From Thermoplasmata archaeon (GTDB lineage: Archaea > Thermoplasmatota > Thermoplasmata > Thermoplasmatales > Thermoplasmataceae): DNA of 9,101 nucleotides. Positions 1-7,141 of the stretch are shown piece by piece. Below the pieces are notes generated by a model. That model saw nothing but the letters and a program-made list of their open reading frames with translations, searched no databases and was not told the origin of the DNA. The stretch lies in assembly GCA_021793945.1 (NCBI GenBank), contig JAJYRT010000071.1, forward strand, positions 1-9,101, read 5' to 3'. Both the position numbers and the translations under genes were made by a program. Positions within the stretch are counted from its first letter, which is position 1; each line of letters begins with the position of its first letter.

Positions 1-114
1 TCAGGGAAAGAAAGAGAAAATACATCACTGCATACTGCCACCTCAGGAATGCAGTGAGGACATTCAAGAGAAGCAGGATTAAAAGTATCGAGCTCGTTTA
101 ATCATCACTCGGTA

Positions 115-136
115 TCCAAGAATCTCGGCTCTTGGA
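115..136 (-). terminator. Possible hairpin just after the MMPL stop codon
   Basis: A perfect 7-bp inverted repeat, TCCAAGA and TCTTGGA, encloses an 8-nt loop and directly abuts the stop codon of the minus-strand exporter gene. No long T-run follows on the minus strand, only a short TTTT about 40 nt further on. Archaeal termination usually depends on T-runs rather than hairpins, so a role in termination or mRNA 3'-end stability is a guess. The remaining bases 1-114 hold no gene that I can support. Confidence 0.3.
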
Positions 137-3100
137 CTAATCTCCAGGCAATTTGCTGGGCCACCAGTTGTATTTCTTTATGTAGAGCATGACAACGGGC
201 ACAAAGAAGAGCCAGCTAACGAAAGTGTCGAAGAGGACTCCCAATGCCAGACCAATACCTATCTCCTGAAGAATCGGTATGCCGCCGAACGCAAGTGCGC
301 TGAACGTTACAAAAAGGATTGCCCCAAGAGTGATTATTACTCCGCCGCTCTCCGAGATGCTCCTGATCAAGGCCTGTTCAGTGTTTTCTCCCTTGGATAT
401 TTCTTCCCTGACTCTTGTGATCATGAAAATATCATAATCCAGTCCCACTGCAAGCAACGTCACAAACACGAACATAGGCAGGAACACTATCAACTGGAAG
501 TGCATTACATAGAAGAAGAGCACAAACGTCATGGCTAGTGATACCGCCACGGCAGCCATCACCATGAAGATTAGCCTCAATGGGGTAAAGACGGAACCAA
601 GTTGCAGAAGTAGTATTACGAATATTGAAAGTGCCAGTATCGGGATCATCCCATCAAAGGCACTGACCGCCGCAGAATAAACATCATTGAAAGCCTGTGT
701 CAGGCCTCCCACGTAGAACTTGAAACTGTTGCCATTGTCAACCGACTGGATCAACGGCTTGAGGTTCTGCACCTGCTTGGAAGTTGATGGCAGGTATGCA
801 AGAGAAGCACTCTGGAAATATATCACGACATAGCTTGTGTTCTTTCCGAGGTAACTGTTTATCTTGCTCTCGTAGGTGGCCTTCTGGGAGGCAGGCAATG
901 ATGAAACGTTGACATAGGTTCCGTATGGGAACGTGGGGCCATACACCTCAGAGAAATTCTTATCCGATGCGATTTTCTGTTCAACTGACGTTATCGTGGC
1001 GAGCTCTGCGGTATTGTATGTGTAGTTGCCTGACTTATTGACCATCACGGGTGAATCCATCACCAGGACTACATATCCTCTGTCGAAGAAGTCACCATGG
1101 AATGTTTCATTAACAGCCCCTATTGCTGCAATCCCGCTGCTTGCAGGCAGGAGATTGTAAATGTCCATGTTGGTCGGCGTGACCGCGTACAGGAATGTAC
1201 CAGCGAATGAGATCAGTATGAGGGCAGCGATAATTTTTCTCTTGTTGCGAACCACCCTGACAGCAACTGAATGCATGCGGTCTTCAAGAGTTGCTTTCTT
1301 GTATTTCTCGGGGTGTGTTGGCCAGAACAAGCGGCTCCTTGTAATGGCCATGAGTGCTGTAAGCAAGGTGATTGCGAGAAGGACTGTAACAGAGATCCCT
1401 ATTGCATTAGTTAAACCAGCATCGTTGAACAGGGGGACATTGGAAACCCAGAGAACGAAATAGGACAGCGTTACCGTGATTCCGGACGTGAACACTGCAT
1501 GCCCCGCCCATTTGGCGGACTCGGCCACTGCATCAGGGTTTCCCTTTGCGAGCTCCCTTCTATACCTGGCCATTATGTATACCACATAGTCTGAGGTAAG
1601 TCCCAGGAGAAGAATCAGCAGGAGGGTTGGCGTGATGAAGGACACTGAAGAATTGAGGACGTAACGGTACAGCAATCCATTCACTCCCATTCCAATTATG
1701 GCGGACATCATGAAGAAGGCGAAGGGCATTACTGCGGAAATAGGAGACCTGAAGAAGAGCCCGACAATCAGAATCGAAAGTGAAATTCCCACCACAAGAG
1801 CTGTTATGAGGCCACCAACAACCTCATTGCTTAGCTGGCTAGAGAATGCACTGTTACCAGCAAGGTAATAGTGGCTGCCGCTTACGTTTGCCAGACTGTC
1901 GCCGAGAATATTTCCTGTCTGCTTAACCATGGAGTAGGCAAAATTTTTGCTGAAGATGGCTACTATTATCTGTGAATCAAATGTATAGCCCACAAATTGG
2001 TGAAGCACATAAGAAGTTGGCAGAATAGGGAGGGTATTGAGGCCAGTGTTGTTGAGGACATATGAAACAAGCCCCGCAGGATTCTTCCATCCGTATAGAA
2101 GGGAGAGAAACGGAGACAGGTATGCAGAATTGTAGGTGACTATGGGGTTATCGCGCAGAGTGGACATGACACCGTATGAGGCCAGCAGGGCGGTCGTGGA
2201 ATTCAGCTGCTGGGGGGAATTTACCTGAGTCATGTTAAAGGCAGTATATGCGAAGGAATATGCCGATATGTTGAGGCCCGTACTCAGCAACTGCGAAACG
2301 GTTGCATTTGTGGCAAGCTGCGCGGCAGTATATCCAATTGAATATCTGTCGTTGAACGACTGCTGGAATGAAGGAGTCTGGAATTCTTGGAGACTTTCGT
2401 TCGCGTTAAGTGAGGTGAGGAAAAAGGCAAACTCAGAGTTCACCGAATAAGGAATGCCTATCCAGGAGGAGTCTATGGTAGCATTGATGGCGATATTCAT
2501 GATGGAAACCGCATGTGGGGCGTTACTCAGTGTTATCATTGCGGAGAATTTATTTGAGAAATTCTGCACGTACGACAGCGAAAGCTGTGAATAGGTCTTG
2601 TCCTTGCTTGCAGCGTAAGATGCATTCTGGAAACCTGCAGTCTCAGCCTTGCTGAGATTGTGAGAAGATTTGAGAACCTGAGAAAACGCATATAAATATG
2701 TGGAAGGAAGACCGAACTCGATAGACGCACTGGCACTTACAGCTGGAATGAGCTGGTCGAATAAGTTCTGATTAGTCTCATTCAGGAGCGCAGAAGTTCC
2801 ATTCAAAAGAGGTTTAATGTTCTGGGCGTAGCTAAGGAGAATCTGCTTTTCGGTCGTATAAATGCTCTGGAATCCTTCAAAACCATATCCAGTTCCAGAA
2901 TAGAATTTCTGGATGCTGTCCTGCATACTTAGCATCATGGCCTGGTTGGCCGAATTGTTGAGGTTTACGCCGGATACTACAATTACAAGTTCCGAGAGAT
3001 TGCTGCCACGTCCGCTTGAAAACTGTTCCTGCATTATGGTTGCTGACTCATTGGATTGAGAGTTTGAAGGAACAATATTGTTCCCGAAATTGTAGTTAAC

Positions 3101-3223
3101 ATTCCCAAAAAAGTCCAAGGCAAACGGGGCCATTACCACGAGGAGTATCACCCATGCCACGACAACGGCGTACTTGTGCCTAACTACCCATTTTCCAAGT
3201 TTATAGAACCGGTCCTCAAACAT
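137..3223 (-). CDS. MMPL/RND superfamily membrane transporter, 1028 aa
   Basis: This is a full-length member of the RND superfamily, MMPL branch: proton-driven exporters in the cytoplasmic membrane that usually move lipids, hydrophobic compounds or other large substrates. The substrate here cannot be read from the sequence. The protein shows the usual duplicated plan: one membrane segment (about residues 18-40), a large external loop (about 41-460), a membrane bundle (about 464-650), a further segment near 660-680, a second external loop (about 685-850), and a last bundle (about 855-1015). Each bundle has the family's charged intramembrane motif followed by a basic stretch: TSDYVVYIMARYRREL near 541 and GLDYDIFMITRVREEI near 931. 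The external loops contain about 16 and 6 N-x-S/T sequons, consistent with a heavily glycosylated archaeal surface protein. The ATG at 3221-3223 is supported by a TATA-like box 27 nt upstream and by the typical basic N-terminus before the first membrane segment. It has no operon partner in the window. Family assignment is firm; substrate is unknown. Confidence 0.93.
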   Translation of the reverse strand: MFEDRFYKLGKWVVRHKYAVVVAWVILLVVMAPFALDFFGNVNYNFGNNIVPSNSQSNESATIMQEQFSSGRGSNLSELVIVVSGVNLNNSANQAMMLSMQDSIQKFYSGTGYGFEGFQSIYTTEKQILLSYAQNIKPLLNGTSALLNETNQNLFDQLIPAVSASASIEFGLPSTYLYAFSQVLKSSHNLSKAETAGFQNASYAASKDKTYSQLSLSYVQNFSNKFSAMITLSNAPHAVSIMNIAINATIDSSWIGIPYSVNSEFAFFLTSLNANESLQEFQTPSFQQSFNDRYSIGYTAAQLATNATVSQLLSTGLNISAYSFAYTAFNMTQVNSPQQLNSTTALLASYGVMSTLRDNPIVTYNSAYLSPFLSLLYGWKNPAGLVSYVLNNTGLNTLPILPTSYVLHQFVGYTFDSQIIVAIFSKNFAYSMVKQTGNILGDSLANVSGSHYYLAGNSAFSSQLSNEVVGGLITALVVGISLSILIVGLFFRSPISAVMPFAFFMMSAIIGMGVNGLLYRYVLNSSVSFITPTLLLILLLGLTSDYVVYIMARYRRELAKGNPDAVAESAKWAGHAVFTSGITVTLSYFVLWVSNVPLFNDAGLTNAIGISVTVLLAITLLTALMAITRSRLFWPTHPEKYKKATLEDRMHSVAVRVVRNKRKIIAALILISFAGTFLYAVTPTNMDIYNLLPASSGIAAIGAVNETFHGDFFDRGYVVLVMDSPVMVNKSGNYTYNTAELATITSVEQKIASDKNFSEVYGPTFPYGTYVNVSSLPASQKATYESKINSYLGKNTSYVVIYFQSASLAYLPSTSKQVQNLKPLIQSVDNGNSFKFYVGGLTQAFNDVYSAAVSAFDGMIPILALSIFVILLLQLGSVFTPLRLIFMVMAAVAVSLAMTFVLFFYVMHFQLIVFLPMFVFVTLLAVGLDYDIFMITRVREEISKGENTEQALIRSISESGGVIITLGAILFVTFSALAFGGIPILQEIGIGLALGVLFDTFVSWLFFVPVVMLYIKKYNWWPSKLPGD

Positions 3224-3244
3224 TACGCCTTCTGAATCGACATC

Positions 3245-3256
3245 ATATATTAAAAA
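3245..3256 (-). promoter_or_regulatory. TATA box of the MMPL gene
   Basis: On the minus strand this reads TTTTTAATATAT, an archaeal TATA-like box centred about 27 nt before the ATG. That spacing places transcription start at or very near the start codon, so the mRNA is probably leaderless. No Shine-Dalgarno sequence lies between box and ATG, in agreement with this. Confidence 0.6.
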
Positions 3257-3334
3257 GTCCTCAATGCACTGCTGTGTTGAACAAATCCCCTAAGATTCCC
3301 CCTGCTGGATGGTTGCTCCCTGAATTTCCCCGGA

Positions 3335-4114
3335 TTAAGGTCTTGGCAGCGATTTCACCTCACTTTTCGCCCTCTGGTTTATGTAATCGTATGCCCAGAA
3401 CCTCTGATGCCCTTCAGCTTCTATGCCTCCGGAGGATCTGCAGACACAGTTCTCGCCGAACTTCCTCTTGACAGCGGAAAATATGCCTTCAGTACCGGGC
3501 TACCTCATGCCATAATCATTGTCCTCAGCCCACTGCTTGTATCCCTTCTCCCGGTATTCCCTTACTGCCCTGCGCCTGTATTTCGATCCCCTGCACCTTT
3601 CTGTCGAGGCGTTCTTCCTGATCTTGATTACCGGATCTGTACCCGTGACGTGCAACAGCGTGAAGAGATCATTCACGTCGAATGCACCATCGCCGTAGAA
3701 TTTCCCGACACTGATCCCATGAAGGATTGCGTCCTTCATGTGTCCGGATGCAGTTTCAGGTTCCGATGGGCCGGTACCCTCAACGTGAGATTCTATCCCG
3801 ATTATCTTCTTTGTCCTGACATCCGCCGTTATTATTATGACAAGGTGCTTTCTTTTCCCTGCATCCGGATCGCCATACTTCGTTATCCTGTAAGATCCTG
3901 CGTTGTTTGTCTTCAACCCTGTACCGTCTGTACCAACCTCGGCATATTCGAGACCTGCTATGCCCAGGCCAGGCTTCAGATCATGAATGCGGCACCATAT
4001 GGTTGTGTAATCGCCATACTCCGGTATTATGTGCATCTTCTTCAGTGATCTTGCCATGCCTTCAAGACCCCTGTAGTCAAGATACTTCTATGAAAAAAGT
4101 TCTGTGACATTCAT
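3335..4114 (-). pseudogene. IS5-like DDE transposase interrupted by two in-frame TAG codons
   Basis: Reading one frame from the ATG at 4112-4114 to the TAA at 3335-3337 gives 260 codons with just two interruptions, TAG at 4088-4090 and TAG at 3500-3502. Protein similarity runs through both. The first TAG sits directly before KYLDYRGLEGMARSL, which resembles the conserved YRxLEG region preceding the DDE fold in IS5-like transposases. Next come the first aspartate in VGTDGTGLK, the second in FYGDGAFDVNDLF, and, only after the second TAG, the expected catalytic glutamate in GTEGIFSAVKRKFGE. The second stop therefore separates the E from the two D residues, so the ordinary translation product should be inactive. 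The simplest reading is a decayed transposase with two nonsense mutations. The start codon overlaps the stop of the preceding frame as ATGA. Terminal inverted repeats were not found. IS5-like is my best family call; the subgroup is not determined. Confidence 0.75.
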
Positions 4115-4467
4115 GTGATGGCATCCATTTTATTTATCTTTGCACCAGTGCCGCTTCTCTCTCGCCTCTCCTTCTGAACATTCCTGAGTTCATTCATGCG
4201 ATCTTCCACGGTGATGATCTGGGAGGGTTTTACTGCCCTTGATCTCATGGCGACCATCTTCCTCTCTGTCAGCGCATCTATGCTGTCAATGAATTCTGTG
4301 CCCCTTGACAGCATCGTATATATGGTCTCCGTGTCATTCTCATGCAAAGAGGAGAGGATTGGCCTGATCCTCTCGAAGTCAATGCGATCAGAAATGCCGG
4401 TTAAGGGATCACCGAGGGATTCAATTTCTTTGTACCATTCAGGGAAACTGGACTGCAGCAGATTCAT
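4111..4467 (-). pseudogene. Chimeric 118-aa ORF: IS5 transposase N-terminus fused to unrelated sequence
   Basis: The first 47 codons (MNLLQ...HENDTE) match the N-terminus of the IS5-family transposase at the right end of the window. Residues 20-47 are identical at the DNA level. After DTE the intact copy continues KGGRPNYDP, while this frame continues TIYTMLSRGTEF and stays open for a further 71 codons. That tail is rich in charged residues and contains ITVEDRMNELRN; I do not recognise it. It may be the N-terminal region of the IS5-like transposase downstream, because its TGA overlaps that gene's ATG (ATGA) and the frames differ by one base. Alternatively it is captured sequence. The chimera has lost all DDE residues of the IS5 transposase and should not be a functional enzyme. 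Whether the hybrid is expressed is unknown. Confidence 0.6.
4327..4410 (-). repeat. 84-bp perfect repeat, copy 1
   Basis: This block is identical, without a mismatch or gap, to 8787-8870 on the plus strand. It encodes the residues DPLTGISDR through NDTE of the IS5 transposase N-terminus. The 57 nt just before it are only about 58% identical between copies. Similarity ends sharply on its 3' side in this copy. Confidence 0.9.
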
Positions 4468-4524
4468 GGCATTTGATCATGAGGCCATGAAAAGAGGTTT
4501 CGGTGGGAGTTTTTGGAAATCCTC
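4327..4524 (-). mobile_element. Left end of an IS5-family element (copy 1, truncated)
   Basis: On the minus strand, from 4524 onward, the sequence matches the element at 8673-8870 over its whole 198 bp: a 57-nt leader with 51 of 57 identities, then 57 nt of coding sequence with about 33 of 57, then 84 of 84. Both copies begin abruptly with GAGGATTTCC, and the sequence before this differs (IS1182 coding sequence here, tRNA flank there). I therefore take this as the element's outer terminus. The 3' boundary at 4327 is where similarity to the other copy stops. The right inverted repeat is missing. Confidence 0.65.
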
Positions 4525-5916
4525 GTACGTAAGTGCAATGATGCCGAATTCTCCCCTCACCTTCTTCTTCCCTTTCAGCAGTGTGTAACCCGCATTCATA
4601 GCCCTCTTCATAGTACCGAAAGGGTGTTCCACCATGGATTTACGTCTCTTCATCTTCTCATGGCCAATCAGTTTCATCTTCTTTCTGTGTTGATCCAGGA
4701 TGTCCTGGTGTTCCCATCTCAAGATCCAGCGGCCTCTTTTGGATTCTGTGCAACCGGTCCTGACGGGACAGGATTCACATGCAGCTGTTGTATATATCCT
4801 GTATTTCACACCTCTCACTGTTTTCTGGTTCCTGAGGTAGTGCATCTCATTCTTCTCCGGACAGATACAGATGTCCTTCTCGCTGTTGTATATGAATCTG
4901 GATTCATGGAATTCAGGTTTCGGTATTCCTGTCTTTTTGTCAGGCATTCCATGTTTTGCCTCCGGAATGTATGCGTCAATACCATTATCGGCCACGGACT
5001 TTACATTATCCAGGGAGAAATAGCCTTTGTCGGATAGGGATTCCATTTTACTGGATCCAAGGAATTCCTTTGAACTCTCTATGAGAGGTACAAGGGAAGC
5101 ATAGTCGGTTGGATCGTTGGTCAGATCATAATCGACAATGAGATGATTCATCTGGTCTACTGATATCTGGCCGTTGAAACAGACATCAATGCCATTACTT
5201 GTCTTCATCAATCTTGCTTCAGGATCGGTGAGGGATACCTCATCCATCTTCCCTGAATCCATGGTCTTCTTTATCCCCTTCAGTTTTTTCACCCTCTTTT
5301 TCATGGATTCTATCTTTTCCTTCATGTTGGTTATCTTCGGTTCGTCTTTCTCATTTGCATCGTTCTCATCCGTATCATTCAGATATTTCTCGACCTTCTT
5401 ATCCATCTCGGCGATCTGCTTTTCCACCGTATCCTTTGTGTAGGTTCGATCCCTTGAATTCCATGCCTTTATCTTTGTACCGTCTATGGCTATTGCCTTT
5501 CCTCCGAAGAGACCATCAATCAAGCACTGTTTGTTGAATGCTGAGAACACGCCCTTCATGCAGTCAATGTTATCCTTCCTGAAATCAGATATTGTCTTGA
5601 AGTCCGGGGTGAGTTTGCAGGTAAGCCACATGACCTCAATGTTGCGATTACATTCCGCCTCAAGTTTCCTTGAAGAACGTATGGCATTGTAATAGCCCCA
5701 GAGATAGATCTTCAACAGATCATGTGGATCGTAGGAAGGTCTTCCAGCACCATTATCAAGAACAGAATACTTGAAACCCAGATCATGAAGATCAATGCTG
5801 TCAACGAAAGTGTCTATGAATCTTGCAGGATTGTTCTCTTCAATGTAATCCTCAATCATGTCAGGAAGAAACAATAGCTGTCTCCTGCCTGTATCTGAAA
5901 CATATGATCCACTCAT
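4477..5916 (-). pseudogene. IS1182-family transposase, C-terminus replaced by IS5 DNA
   Basis: The frame encodes 479 aa with the IS1182-type layout. An N-terminal helix-rich domain includes GRPSYDPHDLLKIYLWGY near 58-75 and DFKTISDFRKDN near 105-116. A catalytic core follows with D145 in IAIDGTK, D296 in SDKGYF and E430 in VEHPFGTMKR. A lysine- and glutamate-rich coiled-coil insert lies at about 162-220. A cysteine cluster (C350, C352, C380, C383, C389) occupies the usual position ahead of the glutamate. Related transposases normally finish with a segment like ALAYNLRRV after the RGEF motif; here the frame reads ALTY (461-464) and then EDFQKLPPKPLFMAS. Codon 465 starts at 4524, exactly where the IS5 left end begins, so the last 15 residues are translated IS5 leader. 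All three DDE residues survive. The enzyme could still fold, but the native terminus and the element's end on that side are gone. A possible TATA-like TTTATT lies about 29 nt before the ATG. Confidence 0.85.
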
Positions 5917-5945
5917 AACACATTATAATACGGCTTCATGAATAA
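4525..5945 (-). mobile_element. IS1182-family element remnant
   Basis: The element is represented by its transposase gene and the short upstream leader. Its 3' end was removed or displaced by the IS5 insertion at 4524/4525. The upstream boundary is approximate: beyond about 5945 the plus strand becomes an open IS1-type transposase frame. No target-site duplication or convincing terminal inverted repeat can be assigned. Confidence 0.55.
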
Positions 5946-6251
5946 ACTTACTGCCCGCCAAGAGCTAAAATACTGTATCCAGGAATTTTCACACAGTCTC
6001 ATCCGGATGAAGATGACATAGACACTGTGAATGTGGAGAACTTCAACGGAATTCTCAGGGAAAGAGTTGGCAGGCTAGTCAGGAAAACAAAATGCTTCTC
6101 AAAGAAGAAAACAAGACTCATATGTGCCGTCACCCTGTTTCAGTTCTACTGGAATTTCATGAACGAATTCAGGAGAGGCACATCACCGGCAATGCTTGAG
6201 AACCTGACGGAATCCCTGTGGTCCTGGGATGATCTTTTTATGCGAGATTAA
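5946..6251 (+). pseudogene. IS1-family transposase, C-terminal fragment
   Basis: An open frame from just after a TAA at 5943-5945 to the TAA at 6249-6251 encodes roughly 101 residues. It includes SHPDEDDIDTVNVENFNG, RERVGRLVRKTKCFSKKK and QFYWNFMNEFRRGTSP. The VENFNGxLR...RLVRKTKxFSK pattern is the C-terminal catalytic-glutamate region of IS1-type transposases. A GTG at 6027 could act as a start but is more likely internal to the ancestral gene. The N-terminal zinc-binding and first catalytic parts are missing, apparently lost where the IS1182 remnant abuts. Not functional alone. Confidence 0.8.
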
Positions 6252-6274
6252 GACACATAAATTAGGACACTACC
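5946..6274 (+). mobile_element. 3' part of an IS1-family element with its right terminus
   Basis: The transposase fragment is followed by GACACATAAATTAGGACACT and then ACC, ending at 6274. Read inward this begins GGTAGTGTCC, which resembles IS1 termini that start with GGT. The next base begins a different transposase read on the opposite strand, so this is the physical edge of the IS1 element. The left half and left inverted repeat are not in the window. Confidence 0.6.
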
Positions 6275-6880
6275 GAATATGCAAACAACCGTTTCTTATG
6301 ACCCTTCATCTTCTTAGTTCTGTCTTTCCCTTCTCTGTTTTCTGTACTCTCCTTTGCGAGATCCTTCAGCTTCTGTGCGTATGATTCATAGTTCTTCTTC
6401 ACCGTGAGACCATGGCCTGTACCATCACCTGTTGCCCTTGAACTTGTTACTTCCTTTTTCTTCAATATAAGAACATGGAGGTTATATATTGCCATAGCAA
6501 CCTCATCATCTGAATAGAGGCGTTCAATGGTTTTGTATGATATATCTATGCCCGTATATCATGGAGAATATCACAAACATGTTTGCGAACATTCTGTTGG
6601 ATTCTCCAACAAGCTGTTTGATCAATAACAGCTTGACCCTCTGCTCCAGTGTGAGAGAATGCGGATGTCATGCTCGCGGAAGTATGTGTATTGCGGATAC
6701 GGCTTCATTCACCAGGGGATCAAGATCCCTCATTGCTGTCTTTATTCTCTGTGCGAACTCCTGCTCATAGGTTCTCCAGTCCCTTTCCTTCTTGGGATGT
6801 TCCAGCGCATATGTTTTTCCGAGGAGATTGTTGCTCTCCTCCAGCTTGTACTGAATGTCATCACTGGTGATCCTTCCCAT
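6275..6880 (-). pseudogene. DDE transposase remnant, nonsense and frameshift, truncated by IS1
   Basis: Three pieces of one transposase follow each other. Codons from the ATG at 6878-6880 (MGRITSDDIQYKLEESNNLL) run to an in-frame TGA at 6668-6670. The same frame then continues HPHSLTLEQRVKLLLIKQLV and MFANMFVIFSM. Near 6556-6562 a one-base shift moves the reading to GIDISYKTIERLYSDDEVAM, MAIYNLHVLILKKKEV, the DGTG motif (probable first catalytic aspartate) and KKRLFAYS. Coding similarity stops at 6275, where the IS1 terminus begins; the frame then ends in IS1 DNA. The second half of the catalytic domain is absent. The gene is clearly dead. I cannot name the IS family with confidence; the DGTG motif and N-terminal helical region fit the IS4/IS5-like DDE groups. 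It starts divergently from the DUF2080 gene. Confidence 0.7.
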
Positions 6881-6889
6881 GAGATAGAT

Positions 6890-6908
6890 ATATATACATT
6901 GTATATAT
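6890..6908. promoter_or_regulatory. Palindromic divergent promoter/operator
   Basis: ATATATACA and TGTATATAT form a perfect 9-bp inverted repeat around a single central base (6899). The centre lies 19 nt from the first base of the leftward ATG (6880) and 18 nt from that of the rightward ATG (6917), so the site is symmetric between two divergent genes. Each arm reads as a TATA-like box in its own direction, about 23-24 nt before the start codon, as expected for leaderless transcripts. A shared promoter is well supported. Binding by the neighbouring small protein as a repressor is inference. Confidence 0.55.
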
Positions 6909-6916
6909 GCATTACT

Positions 6917-7081
6917 ATGAACAAGGTAAAGGTGGAGGAGACCACAGAGATCACGATAAAAGGAATCTATGGATTTATTGAGCGAAAAGTTACAAAGTTC
7001 GGATCAGGGGCAAAGGTAGATTGCCCCAAGGAGTTCCTTGACAGGAAGGTTTATCTAATAATAACTAGGGACAAGGAGTAG
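6917..7081 (+). CDS. DUF2080-type transposon-associated small protein, 54 aa
   Basis: The product runs from MNKVKVEETTEITIKGIYGF to LIITRDKE. The core VTKFGSGAKVDCPKEFLDRKVYLI matches the pattern of archaeal DUF2080 'transposase-associated' proteins (V-T-K-F-G-x-S/G-x-x-V-x-x-P-K-x-[WF]-[LI]). These are short beta-rich proteins resembling AbrB-type DNA-binding hairpins. Known family context is proximity to archaeal transposon genes; the biochemical role is not established. Here it diverges from a broken transposase across a 9-bp-arm palindrome, which would suit a small regulator of that promoter. The frame is intact with a TAG stop. The ATG at 6917 gives the right length and lies about 23 nt from a TATA-like arm. 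The orthodox alternative is a stranded transposon passenger with no present function. Confidence 0.72.
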   Translation: MNKVKVEETTEITIKGIYGFIERKVTKFGSGAKVDCPKEFLDRKVYLIITRDKE

Positions 7082-7101
7082 TGCCCCACACTCAAAGGCA
7101 C

Positions 7102-7110
7102 AAATGTTTA
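7102..7110 (+). promoter_or_regulatory. Weak TATA-like box before the AGT-EndoV gene
   Basis: AAATGTTTA is the most AT-rich stretch in the 60 nt between the small upstream gene and the ATG at 7142. It is centred about 36 nt before the ATG, so a short leader of about 10 nt would be expected. The match is poor. Read-through from the upstream gene is an alternative. Confidence 0.25.
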
Positions 7111-7141
7111 CATCCCGCCACTAACTTGAGATTACCTGCAA

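Noticed and set aside
89..100. CGAGCTCG palindrome downstream of the MMPL gene
   Set aside because: An 8-bp palindrome is expected by chance at this scale and has no positional relation to a promoter.
3407..5037. Long plus-strand frames at 3407-4048 and 4513-5037
   Set aside because: They lie exactly antisense to transposases with clear motifs, are rich in cysteine and low-plausibility composition, and show no domain features. They are shadows of the minus-strand genes.
4477..5941. TCATGAGGCC (4477-4486) and GGCTTCATGA (5932-5941) as IS1182 terminal inverted repeats
   Set aside because: They match at 9 of 10 positions and would flank the gene neatly, but the 4477 copy lies inside the IS5 leader, which also occurs after the tRNA at 8673 without any IS1182. 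I treat the match as chance.
6668..6880. 70-aa minus-strand protein as a stand-alone gene
   Set aside because: The same frame continues past the TGA with coherent protein sequence (HPHSLTLEQRVKLLLIKQLV) and then, after one frameshift, reaches a DGTG transposase motif. It is the front of a broken transposase.
6659..7081. 140-codon plus-strand frame ending at the DUF2080 stop
   Set aside because: Only its last 54 codons match the small-protein family. The upstream part is antisense to the transposase remnant and crosses the palindromic promoter, so the ATG at 6917 is the better start.
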